From: Chloroflexota bacterium
Lineage (GTDB): Bacteria; Chloroflexota; UBA6077; CF-72
NCBI GenBank assembly: GCA_019242065.1
Contig: JAFAWJ010000270.1
Location: 1 to 12,666, forward strand
Length of the DNA: 12,666 nt
Reading direction: 5' to 3'
Within the stretch, counting starts at the first letter, position 1, and every line of letters begins with the position of its first letter. Under the pieces are notes generated by a model that was given only the letters and a program-made list of their open reading frames with translations, was not told the origin of the DNA and searched no databases. Position numbers and translations under genes: made by a program. Below, one piece after another: positions 1 through 7,763 of the stretch.

Positions 1-15
1 GCTGATCGGCGAGGC

Positions 16-699
16 TCAGGCGGGGATCCGCTGATCCTGCCCGAGGGCGTCGAGCAACGCGGCGTTGACGTCTTCTATCGATTGGTCGCCGTCGACACGC
101 TGCAGCACGCCCGCCTGCGCATAGCGCTCGACCACGGGGTGCGTATCTCGCAAATAGACCGCGACGCGGTTGCTGACAACTTCGCGTTTGTCGTCGGGGC
201 GCTGGTAGAGCTCGCCACCGCAGGCACTGCACACGCCGGCGACCGTGGGGGGATTGAAGACCTGGTGGTACGCCGTCTGGCACACGCGGCACATCCAGCG
301 GCCCGCCAGGCGTTCGACGAGCACCTCGGTGGGCACTTCGACGTAGATCGCCGCTCGGACGCGACCGCCACGGTCCGCGAGGCGCCGCTCGAGCGCTTCA
401 GCCTGAGCCAGAGTCCGCGGAAAGCCGTCGAGCAGGGCGCCACCTTCGGCGTCGGGTTCGTCCAGGCGGTCGGCGATCATGTCGACGACAACCGCATCCG
501 GGACCAGGTCGCCGCGGTCCATGTACTCCTGCGCCAGCACGCCGAGGTCAGTTCCCATGGCTCGATGCTCACGCAAGAGCTCGCCGCTGGCGACGTGTGG
601 CACGTCGAGCGTCTCGGCCAGGAAGCGCGCCTGGGTGCCTTTGCCGGCGCCAGGTGCTCCAAGTAACAGAATGACCTCGTCTCGATGATGCAACGCCAT
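16..699 (-). CDS. adk: Adenylate kinase, zinc-LID type
   Basis: Cytosolic enzyme interconverting ATP + AMP and 2 ADP. The 227-residue product has the P-loop GAPGAGKGT (14-22), the NMP-binding region after SGELLR, the DGFPRT motif (91-96) and a long LID. The LID carries four cysteines (C137, C140, C157, C160) in a CxxC...CxxC arrangement, the zinc-binding form common in Gram-positive and related lineages, followed by RPDDKREVVSNR with the arginines expected to bind phosphates. Length is normal for the long-form family. The ATG start is supported by a strong purine-rich GGAGGGG about 11 bases upstream. It is the last gene seen in the minus-strand train, 35 bases after glcF with no visible terminator between them. 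That is not the usual secY-adk-map setting. Identification is secure; whether it is the only adk copy cannot be told. Confidence 0.97.
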   Translation of the reverse strand: MALHHRDEVILLLGAPGAGKGTQARFLAETLDVPHVASGELLREHRAMGTDLGVLAQEYMDRGDLVPDAVVVDMIADRLDEPDAEGGALLDGFPRTLAQAEALERRLADRGGRVRAAIYVEVPTEVLVERLAGRWMCRVCQTAYHQVFNPPTVAGVCSACGGELYQRPDDKREVVSNRVAVYLRDTHPVVERYAQAGVLQRVDGDQSIEDVNAALLDALGQDQRIPA

Positions 700-734
700 T
701 GTTGCAAATTCCCCTCCAGAGTGGTCCTCCCAGT

Positions 735-2081
735 TTACACGAGGGATCGGTCGCGACTGTTGTGGAGGGTATAAGCGTCGTCTATGAGCTCGATCACGTG
801 CCGGACGTCGGCCTGCAGGCCGGCGCGGGCGACGCCGCGCTGCAGTTGCATCATGCAGCCCGGGTTGGCAGTGACGATCGTCCCGGCGCCCGTGCTCGCG
901 ATTTCGGCCATCTTATCGTCCAGGATGCGCGTCGACATGTCGCGTTCGGTCAGCATGTACAGACCGGCGCTGCCACAGCACAGGTCGGGGTGGGACATGT
1001 CGCACAACTCGACGCCTGGCAATTGCGCGAGCAGCGCGCGCGGCGCGGCCTTGATGCGCTGGGCATGCACCAGGTGGCAGCTTTCCTGCAGCGTGATGCG
1101 CCGCGGAACGCTGCGCGTCGGTGGAAGCAGCTCGATGCCCGCCAGGAACTCGGTCACGTCGCGCACCAGGGCCGTGAACGCCTGAACGTCCGGATCTGAG
1201 GGGCCAAGCAGGTCGGCGTACTCTTTCATCGTCGCACCGCAGCCGGCGGAGTTGACGATGATCGCGTCCAGACCGCGTCCGAGGAACGCGCGCAGGTTCT
1301 GGCGCGCCAGGTCCGCGGCGATCTCGCGCTCGCCGCCGTGGACGTTCAATGCCCCGCAGCACACCTGTGCTTTCGGGATGTGCACCTCGCAGCCGTTGTG
1401 TCGCAAGACGCGCAGCGTGGCGGCGTGGACCGGCCCGTACACCAGCGGCATGACGCAGCCGGTGAACAGGCCGACGCGAAAGCGCAGCGGCCGCTCGGCG
1501 GGGTAGACCTCCCAGCGCGGCACAAAGGGCGTGGGCAGGTTCGGCAGCAGGCTTTCGGCTTGGGCGAGCGGCGCAGGCAGCAGGCGTGAGGCTCGCAGCA
1601 ATTTCTGGAGGCCGCTGCGCTGATAGATCAGCAGGGCGGCGAACAGTGCGCGCAGACGGGTCGGGTGGGGGAGAAGCTCATGGAAGACGAGACGACGGAA
1701 GAGGCGTTCTTTACGCGAGAGCCGGGCGCGTGCGTAGAGCTGGGCGCGGCCGGCTTCCATGATGCGGCCGAAGTGGACGCCGCTGGGGCACGCCGTTTCG
1801 CAGTTACGGCAGACCAGGCACAGCTCGAGGTGCTCTTTGTACGCGTCGGTGGCCTGGATGCGGCCGTCGGCGAGGGCCTGGATCAAGTGAATGCGGCCGC
1901 GGGGCGACTCGGCCTCGTAGCCCGTTTGCAGATAGGTGGGGCAGGTCTGGAGGCAGAGGCCACAGTGCACACACTGCGACAGGTCCGCGGCTGACGGGCC
2001 ACGCGGCTTGTCGACTGTCAGTAGATCTTTCACACCACCCTGTGTTTCACACTGACGACAGGACTCAAGCCTCAGACCCAC
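735..2081 (-). CDS. glcF: Glycolate/2-hydroxyacid dehydrogenase Fe-S subunit (GlcF-like)
   Basis: Electron-transfer subunit that would take electrons from the FAD subunit encoded just upstream. The 448-residue product has two ferredoxin-type [4Fe-4S] motifs: C37-C40-C43-C47P and C88-C91-C94-C98P. Two CCG domains follow: C209...C241-C242-G with C281, and C335...C368-C369-G with C409. This is the layout of GlcF/LutA-like heterodisulfide-reductase-type subunits. The start is uncertain. A GTG at 2081 overlaps the end of glcD by 10 bases, in keeping with the tight packing of the operon. A GTG at 2033 (residue 17) has AGGG four bases upstream and gives an N-terminus closer to family length. No separate GlcE gene is seen. 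Family assignment is firm; the exact substrate (glycolate, D-lactate or another 2-hydroxyacid) is inferred. Confidence 0.93.
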   Translation of the reverse strand: MGLRLESCRQCETQGGVKDLLTVDKPRGPSAADLSQCVHCGLCLQTCPTYLQTGYEAESPRGRIHLIQALADGRIQATDAYKEHLELCLVCRNCETACPSGVHFGRIMEAGRAQLYARARLSRKERLFRRLVFHELLPHPTRLRALFAALLIYQRSGLQKLLRASRLLPAPLAQAESLLPNLPTPFVPRWEVYPAERPLRFRVGLFTGCVMPLVYGPVHAATLRVLRHNGCEVHIPKAQVCCGALNVHGGEREIAADLARQNLRAFLGRGLDAIIVNSAGCGATMKEYADLLGPSDPDVQAFTALVRDVTEFLAGIELLPPTRSVPRRITLQESCHLVHAQRIKAAPRALLAQLPGVELCDMSHPDLCCGSAGLYMLTERDMSTRILDDKMAEIASTGAGTIVTANPGCMMQLQRGVARAGLQADVRHVIELIDDAYTLHNSRDRSLV

Positions 2082-3502
2082 ATCCCTTCGGGGATGCGAG
2101 GCGACACGCCGTTGGCGCGGGGGGCGTGACCATCGGGCTTGGGCAGGACTTTGTCGGGATTGAACTTGCCCGTCGGATCCACCGCGTCGCGCACCCGCCG
2201 CATCACCTCCAGGTCCTCGCCACTGAAAATCAGCGGCATCACGGCTTGCTTTTCCATGCCGACGCCGTGCTCACCCGTGATCGTCCCGCCCGCGTCAATG
2301 CACCGCGCCAGGATCTCGTGTCCCGCCGCCAGCACCCGATCCAGGATGCCCGGCTGCCGCACGTCGAACAGGATCATCGGATGCAAGTTGCCGTCGCCCG
2401 CGTGAAAGAGATTGGCGATCGGCAGGTCGTATCGCTGCCCGATCTCGACCACCTGGGCCAATATCGCCGGCAAGCGCGTGCGCGGCACCACGGCATCATG
2501 CAGGTAGTAATTCGGCGCGATGCGCCCCATCGCACTGGCCGCGCCCTTGCGCGCCGCCCACAAGGCCGCGCGGTCCGCGTCGGAGGCGGCCAGGCGAATC
2601 TCGAGCGCGCCGGCGCCCCGACACACCTCGTCCACCACCGCCGCCTGGGCCTCGACCTGCTCGAGGAGCCCGTCGACCTCCACCAGCAGCACCGCGCCCG
2701 CCTCAGGCGGATAGCCCGCGTGGAACGCGGCCTCGATCGCCGTCAGCGCCAGCTTGTCCATCATCTCCAGGGCTGACGGCACCACGCCGCGCCCGATCAG
2801 CCGCGAGACCGCCTCGCTGGCGGCTTCGACCGAAGCGAACACGGCGAGCGCCGTGCGCACCGCCTCGGGCAGCGGCAGCAAACGCACCGTCGCCTCGGTC
2901 ACGACCCCGAGCGTGCCCTCGGAGCCCACGAGCAGGCCCGTCAGATCGAGTCCCGGCCCATCAGCGGACTTGCCACCCAAGCGCACCACGCTGCCATCGT
3001 GCACGACCACCTCGAGGCCCAGGATGTGGTTGACGGTCGCCCCCAGCGACAGGCAGTGGGGTCCTCCGGCGTTGTTGGCGATGTTGCCGCCGATGGTGCT
3101 GGCCTTTTGACTCGACGGGTCGGGCGCGAAAAACAGTCCGTATGGTTCGGCGACCTTCGACAGCTCCAGGTTGACCACCCCCGGCTGGACCACCGCACAG
3201 CGATTCGCCCGGTCGATCTCCAGCACCCGGTTCATGCGCGCCATCGAGAGAACCAGGCCGCCGTGCGCCGGTACCGCGCCGCCGGCGATGCCAGTGCCCG
3301 CCCCGCGCGCCACGATCGGCGCGCCGGCCGCCTGCGCTTCACGCACGAGGGCCTGCACGTCGGCGGTGGAGCGTGGCAGCGCCACCAGGTCGGGCATGGC
3401 CCGATCCAGGCCGTAGTCGTACTCGTACATGATCACGTCTTCGGTGGTCGAAAAGACCGCGTCGGCGCCGATCGCGGCAGTGAGCCGTTCGGCGAGGCTC
3501 AT
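2072..3502 (-). CDS. glcD: FAD-linked glycolate/D-lactate-type dehydrogenase (GlcD-like)
   Basis: Catalytic FAD subunit oxidising a 2-hydroxyacid to the 2-oxoacid, probably glycolate to glyoxylate or D-lactate to pyruvate. The 476-residue product carries an N-terminal FAD_binding_4/PCMH domain: ARGAGTGIAGGAV at about 65-77, GGNIANNAGG at 138-147, and LLVGSEGTLGVVTEATVRL at 190-208. The C-terminal FAD-oxidase domain ends with the typical NLFHAGDGNLHP (364-375) and GGTITGEHGVGMEK (405-418), whose histidines are conserved in the family. The ATG at 3502 overlaps the stop of the aminotransferase gene in an ATGA arrangement. The open frame extends further upstream to 4000, but those residues lie in the shadow of the aminotransferase and do not resemble the family. 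Pairing with the Fe-S subunit downstream makes a GlcDF complex likely. Confidence 0.94.
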   Translation of the reverse strand: MSLAERLTAAIGADAVFSTTEDVIMYEYDYGLDRAMPDLVALPRSTADVQALVREAQAAGAPIVARGAGTGIAGGAVPAHGGLVLSMARMNRVLEIDRANRCAVVQPGVVNLELSKVAEPYGLFFAPDPSSQKASTIGGNIANNAGGPHCLSLGATVNHILGLEVVVHDGSVVRLGGKSADGPGLDLTGLLVGSEGTLGVVTEATVRLLPLPEAVRTALAVFASVEAASEAVSRLIGRGVVPSALEMMDKLALTAIEAAFHAGYPPEAGAVLLVEVDGLLEQVEAQAAVVDEVCRGAGALEIRLAASDADRAALWAARKGAASAMGRIAPNYYLHDAVVPRTRLPAILAQVVEIGQRYDLPIANLFHAGDGNLHPMILFDVRQPGILDRVLAAGHEILARCIDAGGTITGEHGVGMEKQAVMPLIFSGEDLEVMRRVRDAVDPTGKFNPDKVLPKPDGHAPRANGVSPRIPEGMWV

Positions 3503-4608
3503 CGCGCGATGGGCTGTCGAGCCGTCGCCAGCGCGGCAAGTGCCACGTCGATGTCCTCGGCGGTGTTGTAGACGTGGGTCGAAAAGCGGACGCTGCCGGC
3601 CCGGACGGCGGCTTTGATGCCGGACGCGGCCAGGGCATCGCGCAGCCCATCCGCATCGTCGACGGGCACGCTGACGACCGAACCCACTGGCTCGGGCAGA
3701 TCCAGCTCGGCCGCCAGGCGACGCGCAAGCGCCAGCGGCTCGTCCAGCAGGCCGTGTGCCTGCCAATCGGTCAGCAGCTCCATCGACACGGCAGCGCCGG
3801 CCCACGCGTGCCACGCCAGGGACACGTCGAAGCGGGCGGCGCTGGCGGCCTGGTCGAGTGGGCCGCCGTAGGCGACCGCGTAGGGATGGCTGGTGCTCCG
3901 CCAGTTGGCCAACCAGGCAGGAATGGCGTCCCAGTGTTGCGGGGCGACGCTCAGAAAGGCGACACCCCGCGGACTGAGCAGGTGCTTGTAGGCGGAGCAT
4001 ACGACGAAGTCGGCGCGAGGATCGACGGGCACGAACGGAACGGCGTGCGTCGCGTCGAGCAACGTGCGCGCCCCGACGCGCTGCGCGGCGTCGATGGCAG
4101 CTGCCTGGCGCGCAGCACGGCCTGATTGCGACTGGATGAGGCTGAAGGCCACCAGGGTTGTCGTCGGCTCAACCCGATCCGCCAGCTGGTCGAAGGGAAC
4201 CTGGGTGACGTTGACGCCTCGCGATTGGGCGGCGACCAGCATCGGGAACAGGACGGAGTTGAACTCGTCGTCGGGGATGACCACTTCGTCCTTGTCGGTC
4301 AGGGTGCTGGCGATCAGACCCACGCCCACGGATGCCGACGGGATCAATGCGACGTGGCGCACCGGAATGTCGGTCAATTTGGCAAAGGCAGCGCGGCACG
4401 CCTCGCCGCGTTTGTCCCAGTCCTCGACCCAGTTGGCGGTCGCCGACTGCCAGGCATCGACGGCCTGGTGCAGCGCCTCGACGGTGGGACGCGGGGGCAG
4501 CCCATAGGTGGCCGTGTCGAGATAGGTGATGCCGGGCGCGGGCTCGAACAGGGCGCGAGCGTCGGCGAGAGTGTGGGTCGCCACCCTCGGGATAGTAACG
4601 CTAGGCAC
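3499..4608 (-). CDS. Class V PLP-dependent aminotransferase-fold enzyme
   Basis: PLP enzyme of the class V fold, the superfamily of cysteine desulfurases, isopenicillin-N epimerases, kynureninases and serine/alanine-glyoxylate aminotransferases. The 369-residue product has the N-terminal substrate region (ITYLDTATYGLPPRP, about 27-41), the PLP-ring Asp in LLDATHAV (D185, with H188), and the Schiff-base Lys in SAYKHLLSPRG (K208). The sequence around the Lys and the N-terminus look closer to the isopenicillin-N epimerase/desulfurase-like group than to classical glyoxylate aminotransferases. I see no obvious catalytic cysteine loop of a desulfurase. The predicted start is GTG at 4608, overlapping the glnA stop by 8 bases; another GTG at 4584 is possible. 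Its position between glutamine synthetase and GlcDF would suit amino transfer to a 2-oxoacid, but that is inference. Fold is secure, reaction unknown. Confidence 0.88.
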   Translation of the reverse strand: MPSVTIPRVATHTLADARALFEPAPGITYLDTATYGLPPRPTVEALHQAVDAWQSATANWVEDWDKRGEACRAAFAKLTDIPVRHVALIPSASVGVGLIASTLTDKDEVVIPDDEFNSVLFPMLVAAQSRGVNVTQVPFDQLADRVEPTTTLVAFSLIQSQSGRAARQAAAIDAAQRVGARTLLDATHAVPFVPVDPRADFVVCSAYKHLLSPRGVAFLSVAPQHWDAIPAWLANWRSTSHPYAVAYGGPLDQAASAARFDVSLAWHAWAGAAVSMELLTDWQAHGLLDEPLALARRLAAELDLPEPVGSVVSVPVDDADGLRDALAASGIKAAVRAGSVRFSTHVYNTAEDIDVALAALATARQPIAR

Positions 4609-5917
4609 CTTCTAAGTAGCGCGCGAGCTCCCAGCTGCTAATGTGGCGGCCGAACGCCTGCCATTCCTGCTCCTTCGCGGTCAAAAAGCGCTCGAAGATC
4701 GGCTGACCGAGCGCCTCACGCACCACGGGATCCCAGTTGAGCTCTTCCAGGGCTTCGCCCAGCGTCGACGGCAACGGATCCGCCACTTCGGCGCCTTCGA
4801 CGTCCAGGTCGGCGTCCGTGTCGTCGGCCGGCTCACCGAGAGGCAGGCGATTGCGGATCCCATCCAGCCCCGTCTTGAGCATCGCGGCCAGTGCCAGGTA
4901 CGGGTTACAGCTGGGGTCGGGCGCGCGCAGCTCCAGGCGCGTGCCACGCCCGGCCGCCGCCTCAGGCACGCGAATCAATGCGCCGCGGTGGATGCGTGCC
5001 CAGCTGACGCGTGCCGGCGCTTCGGCGCCACCAGCCAGCCGTTTGTACGAATTGACCAGTGGCGCTACGACCGCCGACAGGCCCCGCGCGTGAGCCAACT
5101 GACCGGCGATGAACTGCGCCGCCGTTTCCGACAGCTCGTAGCGCTCGGCAGGATCCGAAAACGCGTCGCCGCGGGCGTAATCGACCAGTGACTGCGAGAT
5201 GTGCAGCCCCGAGCCAGGCGCGTCCTCGAGCGGCTTGGGCATGAAGCTGACCAGCATCCCCTCGCGCCGTGCGAGCGAGCGCAGGGCCCACTTGAGCGCG
5301 ACGACCGCGTCCGCGGCCTCCAGGGCGCCCATGTCGGCAAGGTCGATTTCATGCTGACCCGGCCCGACCTCACCGTGCGAGGCCTCCACTTCGACGTCGA
5401 AATTGCGCAGCGCGTCGGTGACTTCGCGGCACAGACTCGCGGCGCGGACGTCCTGCATTTCGAAATATCCGCTGCGGTCGACTGGCGCCAGCGGGCGCGC
5501 GGCGGGACCCGTCAGGTCGCGATCCTCGAACACGTAGAACTCGACCTCGACGCTGACCCGAAAGTCGAATCCCAGCTCAGCCGCCTCGGCAAGCACCGAC
5601 TTCAACGCCTGCCGCGGGTCCGCCGAAAACGGAGCGCCGCCCGGCAAATGCACGTCGCAAATCAATCGTGCGGTGGGCGTCTTTTCCCAGGGCACGACGG
5701 CGAACGTGGTCGCATGGGGCTGCAAAAACAGGTCGCTTTCCGCGGTGCGTGCCAGGCCCTCGACCGACGAGCCGTCGAACCACGCGCCGTGCTGCAGCGT
5801 GCGCTCCAGTCGGCTGCTGGGAATGGTCAGGCTCTTGATCGCGCCGGGAACATCGGTGAACTGCAGGTGCACGACTTCGATACCCGCGGCGTGCGCGCGT
5901 TCGACGATAGATGTCAC
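4601..5917 (-). CDS. glnA: Type I glutamine synthetase (alpha-like)
   Basis: ATP-dependent ligation of ammonia to glutamate, central to nitrogen assimilation. The 438-residue product follows GSI from end to end. It has FDGSSVEG (47-54), the metal-binding EVEF (E124, E126), HGEVGPGQHEIDL with E183 and E190, the GSGLH histidine H239, NSYKRL with R293, RLELRAPDPSCNPYLALAAM with E329 and R331, and the C-terminal EWQAFGRHISSWELARYL typical of the short alpha form. The region where beta-type enzymes carry the adenylylated Tyr is a short acidic stretch with no Tyr (about 362-380), so adenylylation is not expected. The GTG start at 5917 overlaps the kinase stop (GTGA) and has AAGGGG six bases upstream. 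All catalytic residues checked are present. A gamma-glutamyl-amine ligase of the same superfamily, suggested by the permease in the operon, is less likely but not excluded. Confidence 0.92.
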   Translation of the reverse strand: MTSIVERAHAAGIEVVHLQFTDVPGAIKSLTIPSSRLERTLQHGAWFDGSSVEGLARTAESDLFLQPHATTFAVVPWEKTPTARLICDVHLPGGAPFSADPRQALKSVLAEAAELGFDFRVSVEVEFYVFEDRDLTGPAARPLAPVDRSGYFEMQDVRAASLCREVTDALRNFDVEVEASHGEVGPGQHEIDLADMGALEAADAVVALKWALRSLARREGMLVSFMPKPLEDAPGSGLHISQSLVDYARGDAFSDPAERYELSETAAQFIAGQLAHARGLSAVVAPLVNSYKRLAGGAEAPARVSWARIHRGALIRVPEAAAGRGTRLELRAPDPSCNPYLALAAMLKTGLDGIRNRLPLGEPADDTDADLDVEGAEVADPLPSTLGEALEELNWDPVVREALGQPIFERFLTAKEQEWQAFGRHISSWELARYLEGA

Positions 5918-6933
5918 GATGGCCCCTTCGCGGTGTGGGCCAGTTGGGCGAGCACACCGATAATGACGAGCAGAGCGAAGACCCCCACAATCACGGCCGC
6001 GGTGACCAGGTGTTCGCGTGCCACCCGCACCCGACCCTGTGTGGTGGTCGGATATTCAGGAATTTGCACCTCGTCCAGCTTGGCCAGATCGTGGCGCAGG
6101 GCGGCCATCGACGTGTAGCGGTCGGCTGGTTCGCGGCGCAGCGCGCGCCACACCACGGCTTCCAGAGCCGGCGGCAGATCCGAGCGCCGGGTGCGCAGCA
6201 GTGGCGCGTCGGTCGTGACGTGCTGACTCATGACCGCCAGCGCGCTGTCGCCGTGGTAGGGCACGTCGCCCGTGAGCATCTCGTAGAGCATCACGCCCAG
6301 GGCATACACGTCGGTGCGCGCATCGCCGCGGTCACCCTGGACCTGTTCTGGCGCCATGTAGTCGGGCGTGCCGACCTCAGACGACAGCCGCCGAAACGTG
6401 AGCCGACGCGCGCCCTGAAGCAGCGCAATGCCAAAGTCGACGAGTTTGACCGTCCCGTCCGCCTCGACCAGGAGGTTTTCGGGCTTCAGATCCCGATGCA
6501 CCACGCCGTGCTCGTGGCAGTACTGCAGCGCGTCCGCGACCTGCAGCGCGATGTGAATCGCCTCGTCGACCGGTAGCGGCGCATGCTGCTCCAGGTATTC
6601 GCGCAGCGTAATGCCGTCCACGAACTCGAGGACCAGGTACGGCGCAACACCGCCGCTGTCGTCCAGACGCCCTTCTTCGACCAGGTGCTGGATGTTGGGG
6701 TGGTGCAGGCGTTTGCCAATTTCCACCTCGCGCTGGTAGCGACTGTAGGTCGCGGGATCGCCGATCAGGCTACTGTACGGGATCTTCAGGACGACCAGGC
6801 CCCCCGTTTCGCGGTCACGCGCTTTGTAGGCGTCGCTCATGCCGCCGTGGCCGAGACTCTCGAGGATCTCGTACCGCTGGTTGACGGTTTCGCCCGCCTG
6901 GTAGTGCATCGTGCCCACATGGGCCTGACTCAA
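5914..6933 (-). CDS. Membrane-anchored PknB-like Ser/Thr protein kinase
   Basis: Hanks-type kinase predicted to phosphorylate Ser/Thr of protein targets at the inner face of the membrane. The 339-residue product has the glycine loop LGHGGMSDAY (27-36), ATP-anchoring K50, alpha-C Glu E69, the catalytic loop HRDLKPEN (H146, D148, K150), DFG (166-168), GTPDYMAPE (188-196) and DVYALGVMLYEMLTG in subdomain IX. It is an RD kinase, and S184, S185 and T189 in the activation loop could be autophosphorylated. One hydrophobic helix follows at about 309-330 with only a few residues outside. There are no PASTA or other sensor repeats. The outermost start is a TTG at 6933 overlapping the phosphatase stop (TTGA); an ATG at 6909 is an equally credible start. 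Pairing with the PP2C gene is typical; the substrates are unknown, with the co-operonic permease and glutamine synthetase as candidates. Confidence 0.94.
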   Translation of the reverse strand: MSQAHVGTMHYQAGETVNQRYEILESLGHGGMSDAYKARDRETGGLVVLKIPYSSLIGDPATYSRYQREVEIGKRLHHPNIQHLVEEGRLDDSGGVAPYLVLEFVDGITLREYLEQHAPLPVDEAIHIALQVADALQYCHEHGVVHRDLKPENLLVEADGTVKLVDFGIALLQGARRLTFRRLSSEVGTPDYMAPEQVQGDRGDARTDVYALGVMLYEMLTGDVPYHGDSALAVMSQHVTTDAPLLRTRRSDLPPALEAVVWRALRREPADRYTSMAALRHDLAKLDEVQIPEYPTTTQGRVRVAREHLVTAAVIVGVFALLVIIGVLAQLAHTAKGPS

Positions 6934-7751
6934 GCCTGGCCCCGTTGAAAAATACTGGAAAGCCAGCCGTTGCGACTCGGCGGCGCTGGCGCGTTATCCA
7001 CTGACTTGACCTGGATGACCTGCACCGTGACGTTGTCCTGACAGTCGCGTTCGAGCGCACGCTCGACGAGCGTGCGGCACGCGGCGGCGGGTGAGCTGTC
7101 GCCCAGGACCTCGGAGATCTCGGCGTCCTCGATCTCCGACCACAGTCCGTCAGTACACAGGACGAATCGATCGCCGGCCTCGATCGGACGCCGCAAGTAG
7201 TCGGGCCGCGGAATCAAGCGACTGCCGAGGGTGCGGGTCAGCGTGTTGCGGCCCGGGTGATCGCGTACCCGCTCGGGTTTCAAGATCCGCATACGCACCA
7301 GCTCGGCCGCCTCGGAATGATCCGAAGTGAGCTGGCTCAGCCCACCCGCGCGCCAGTGGTAGATGCGCGTATCGCCAATGTGTGCGATGTACGCCTGCGC
7401 ACCGGCAATGGCCACAGCCGAGAGTGTGGTTTCCATCGTGCGGTACTCCGGATGGTGGTGGGTCAGCTCGTGGATACGCAGGTTGGCGGCCTGTACCGCC
7501 TGCCGCAGGGCCGGTTCGATGCGGGTGTGATTGGAGGGGGAGTAGTACTCCTCGCCCATGCGAGCGACGGCAGACGCGCTGGCGACTTCACCGGCGTTGT
7601 GGCCGCCGAGTCCATCGGCGACCACATACAGATAGCCTTTGCGCTGGAGCGCGAGCGTATCAGCGGGTGAAAAACACCCGATGCTGTCCTCATTTGTTTC
7701 GCGATGCGGTCCCGCGTCGGTGTGCCCGCTAGCTTCGAGCTCCAGCGCCAA
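6930..7751 (-). CDS. PP2C-family (PPM) Ser/Thr protein phosphatase
   Basis: Metal-dependent phosphatase likely to reverse phosphorylation by the kinase encoded next. The 273-residue product has the family motifs in order: TDAG...TNEDS (N20, E21, D22), VVADGLGGHNAGEVAS with metal ligand D46, AHIGDTRIYHW with D127, LTSDHS (141-146), LTRTLGS (171-177), FVLCTDGLWSEI with D201, and DCQDNVTVQVI with D239 and N240. The usual MGTT motif reads METT (106-109), a Gly-to-Glu change that may be tolerated. A short Pro-rich C-terminus follows; there is no signal peptide or membrane helix, so it is cytosolic. The only suitable start is a TTG at 7751 (or the CTG just before it), 12 bases after the permease stop and in the same frame. 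It overlaps the kinase gene by 4 bases. Confidence 0.95.
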   Translation of the reverse strand: MALELEASGHTDAGPHRETNEDSIGCFSPADTLALQRKGYLYVVADGLGGHNAGEVASASAVARMGEEYYSPSNHTRIEPALRQAVQAANLRIHELTHHHPEYRTMETTLSAVAIAGAQAYIAHIGDTRIYHWRAGGLSQLTSDHSEAAELVRMRILKPERVRDHPGRNTLTRTLGSRLIPRPDYLRRPIEAGDRFVLCTDGLWSEIEDAEISEVLGDSSPAAACRTLVERALERDCQDNVTVQVIQVKSVDNAPAPPSRNGWLSSIFQRGQA

Positions 7752-7763
7752 CAGTCGCTGTAC

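Noticed and set aside
1..36. Direct repeat gctgatc at 1-7 and 30-36
   Set aside because: A seven-base repeat is expected by chance at this GC content and lies at the gene end; no structure supports it.
2042..2776. 244-residue plus-strand open frame opposite glcD
   Set aside because: Shadow of a clear FAD dehydrogenase gene; no family features and no credible ribosome-binding context.
3503..4000. N-terminal extension of the GlcD reading frame to 642 residues
   Set aside because: The extra 166 residues are Arg/Pro/Gly-rich and read antiphase through the aminotransferase gene. The ATG at 3502 gives a family-length protein starting with normal GlcD sequence.
5201..6118. 305-residue plus-strand open frame opposite glnA and the kinase gene
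   Set aside because: It is antisense to two strongly supported genes, has Arg/His/Gln-rich composition typical of high-GC shadow frames, and no recognisable domain.
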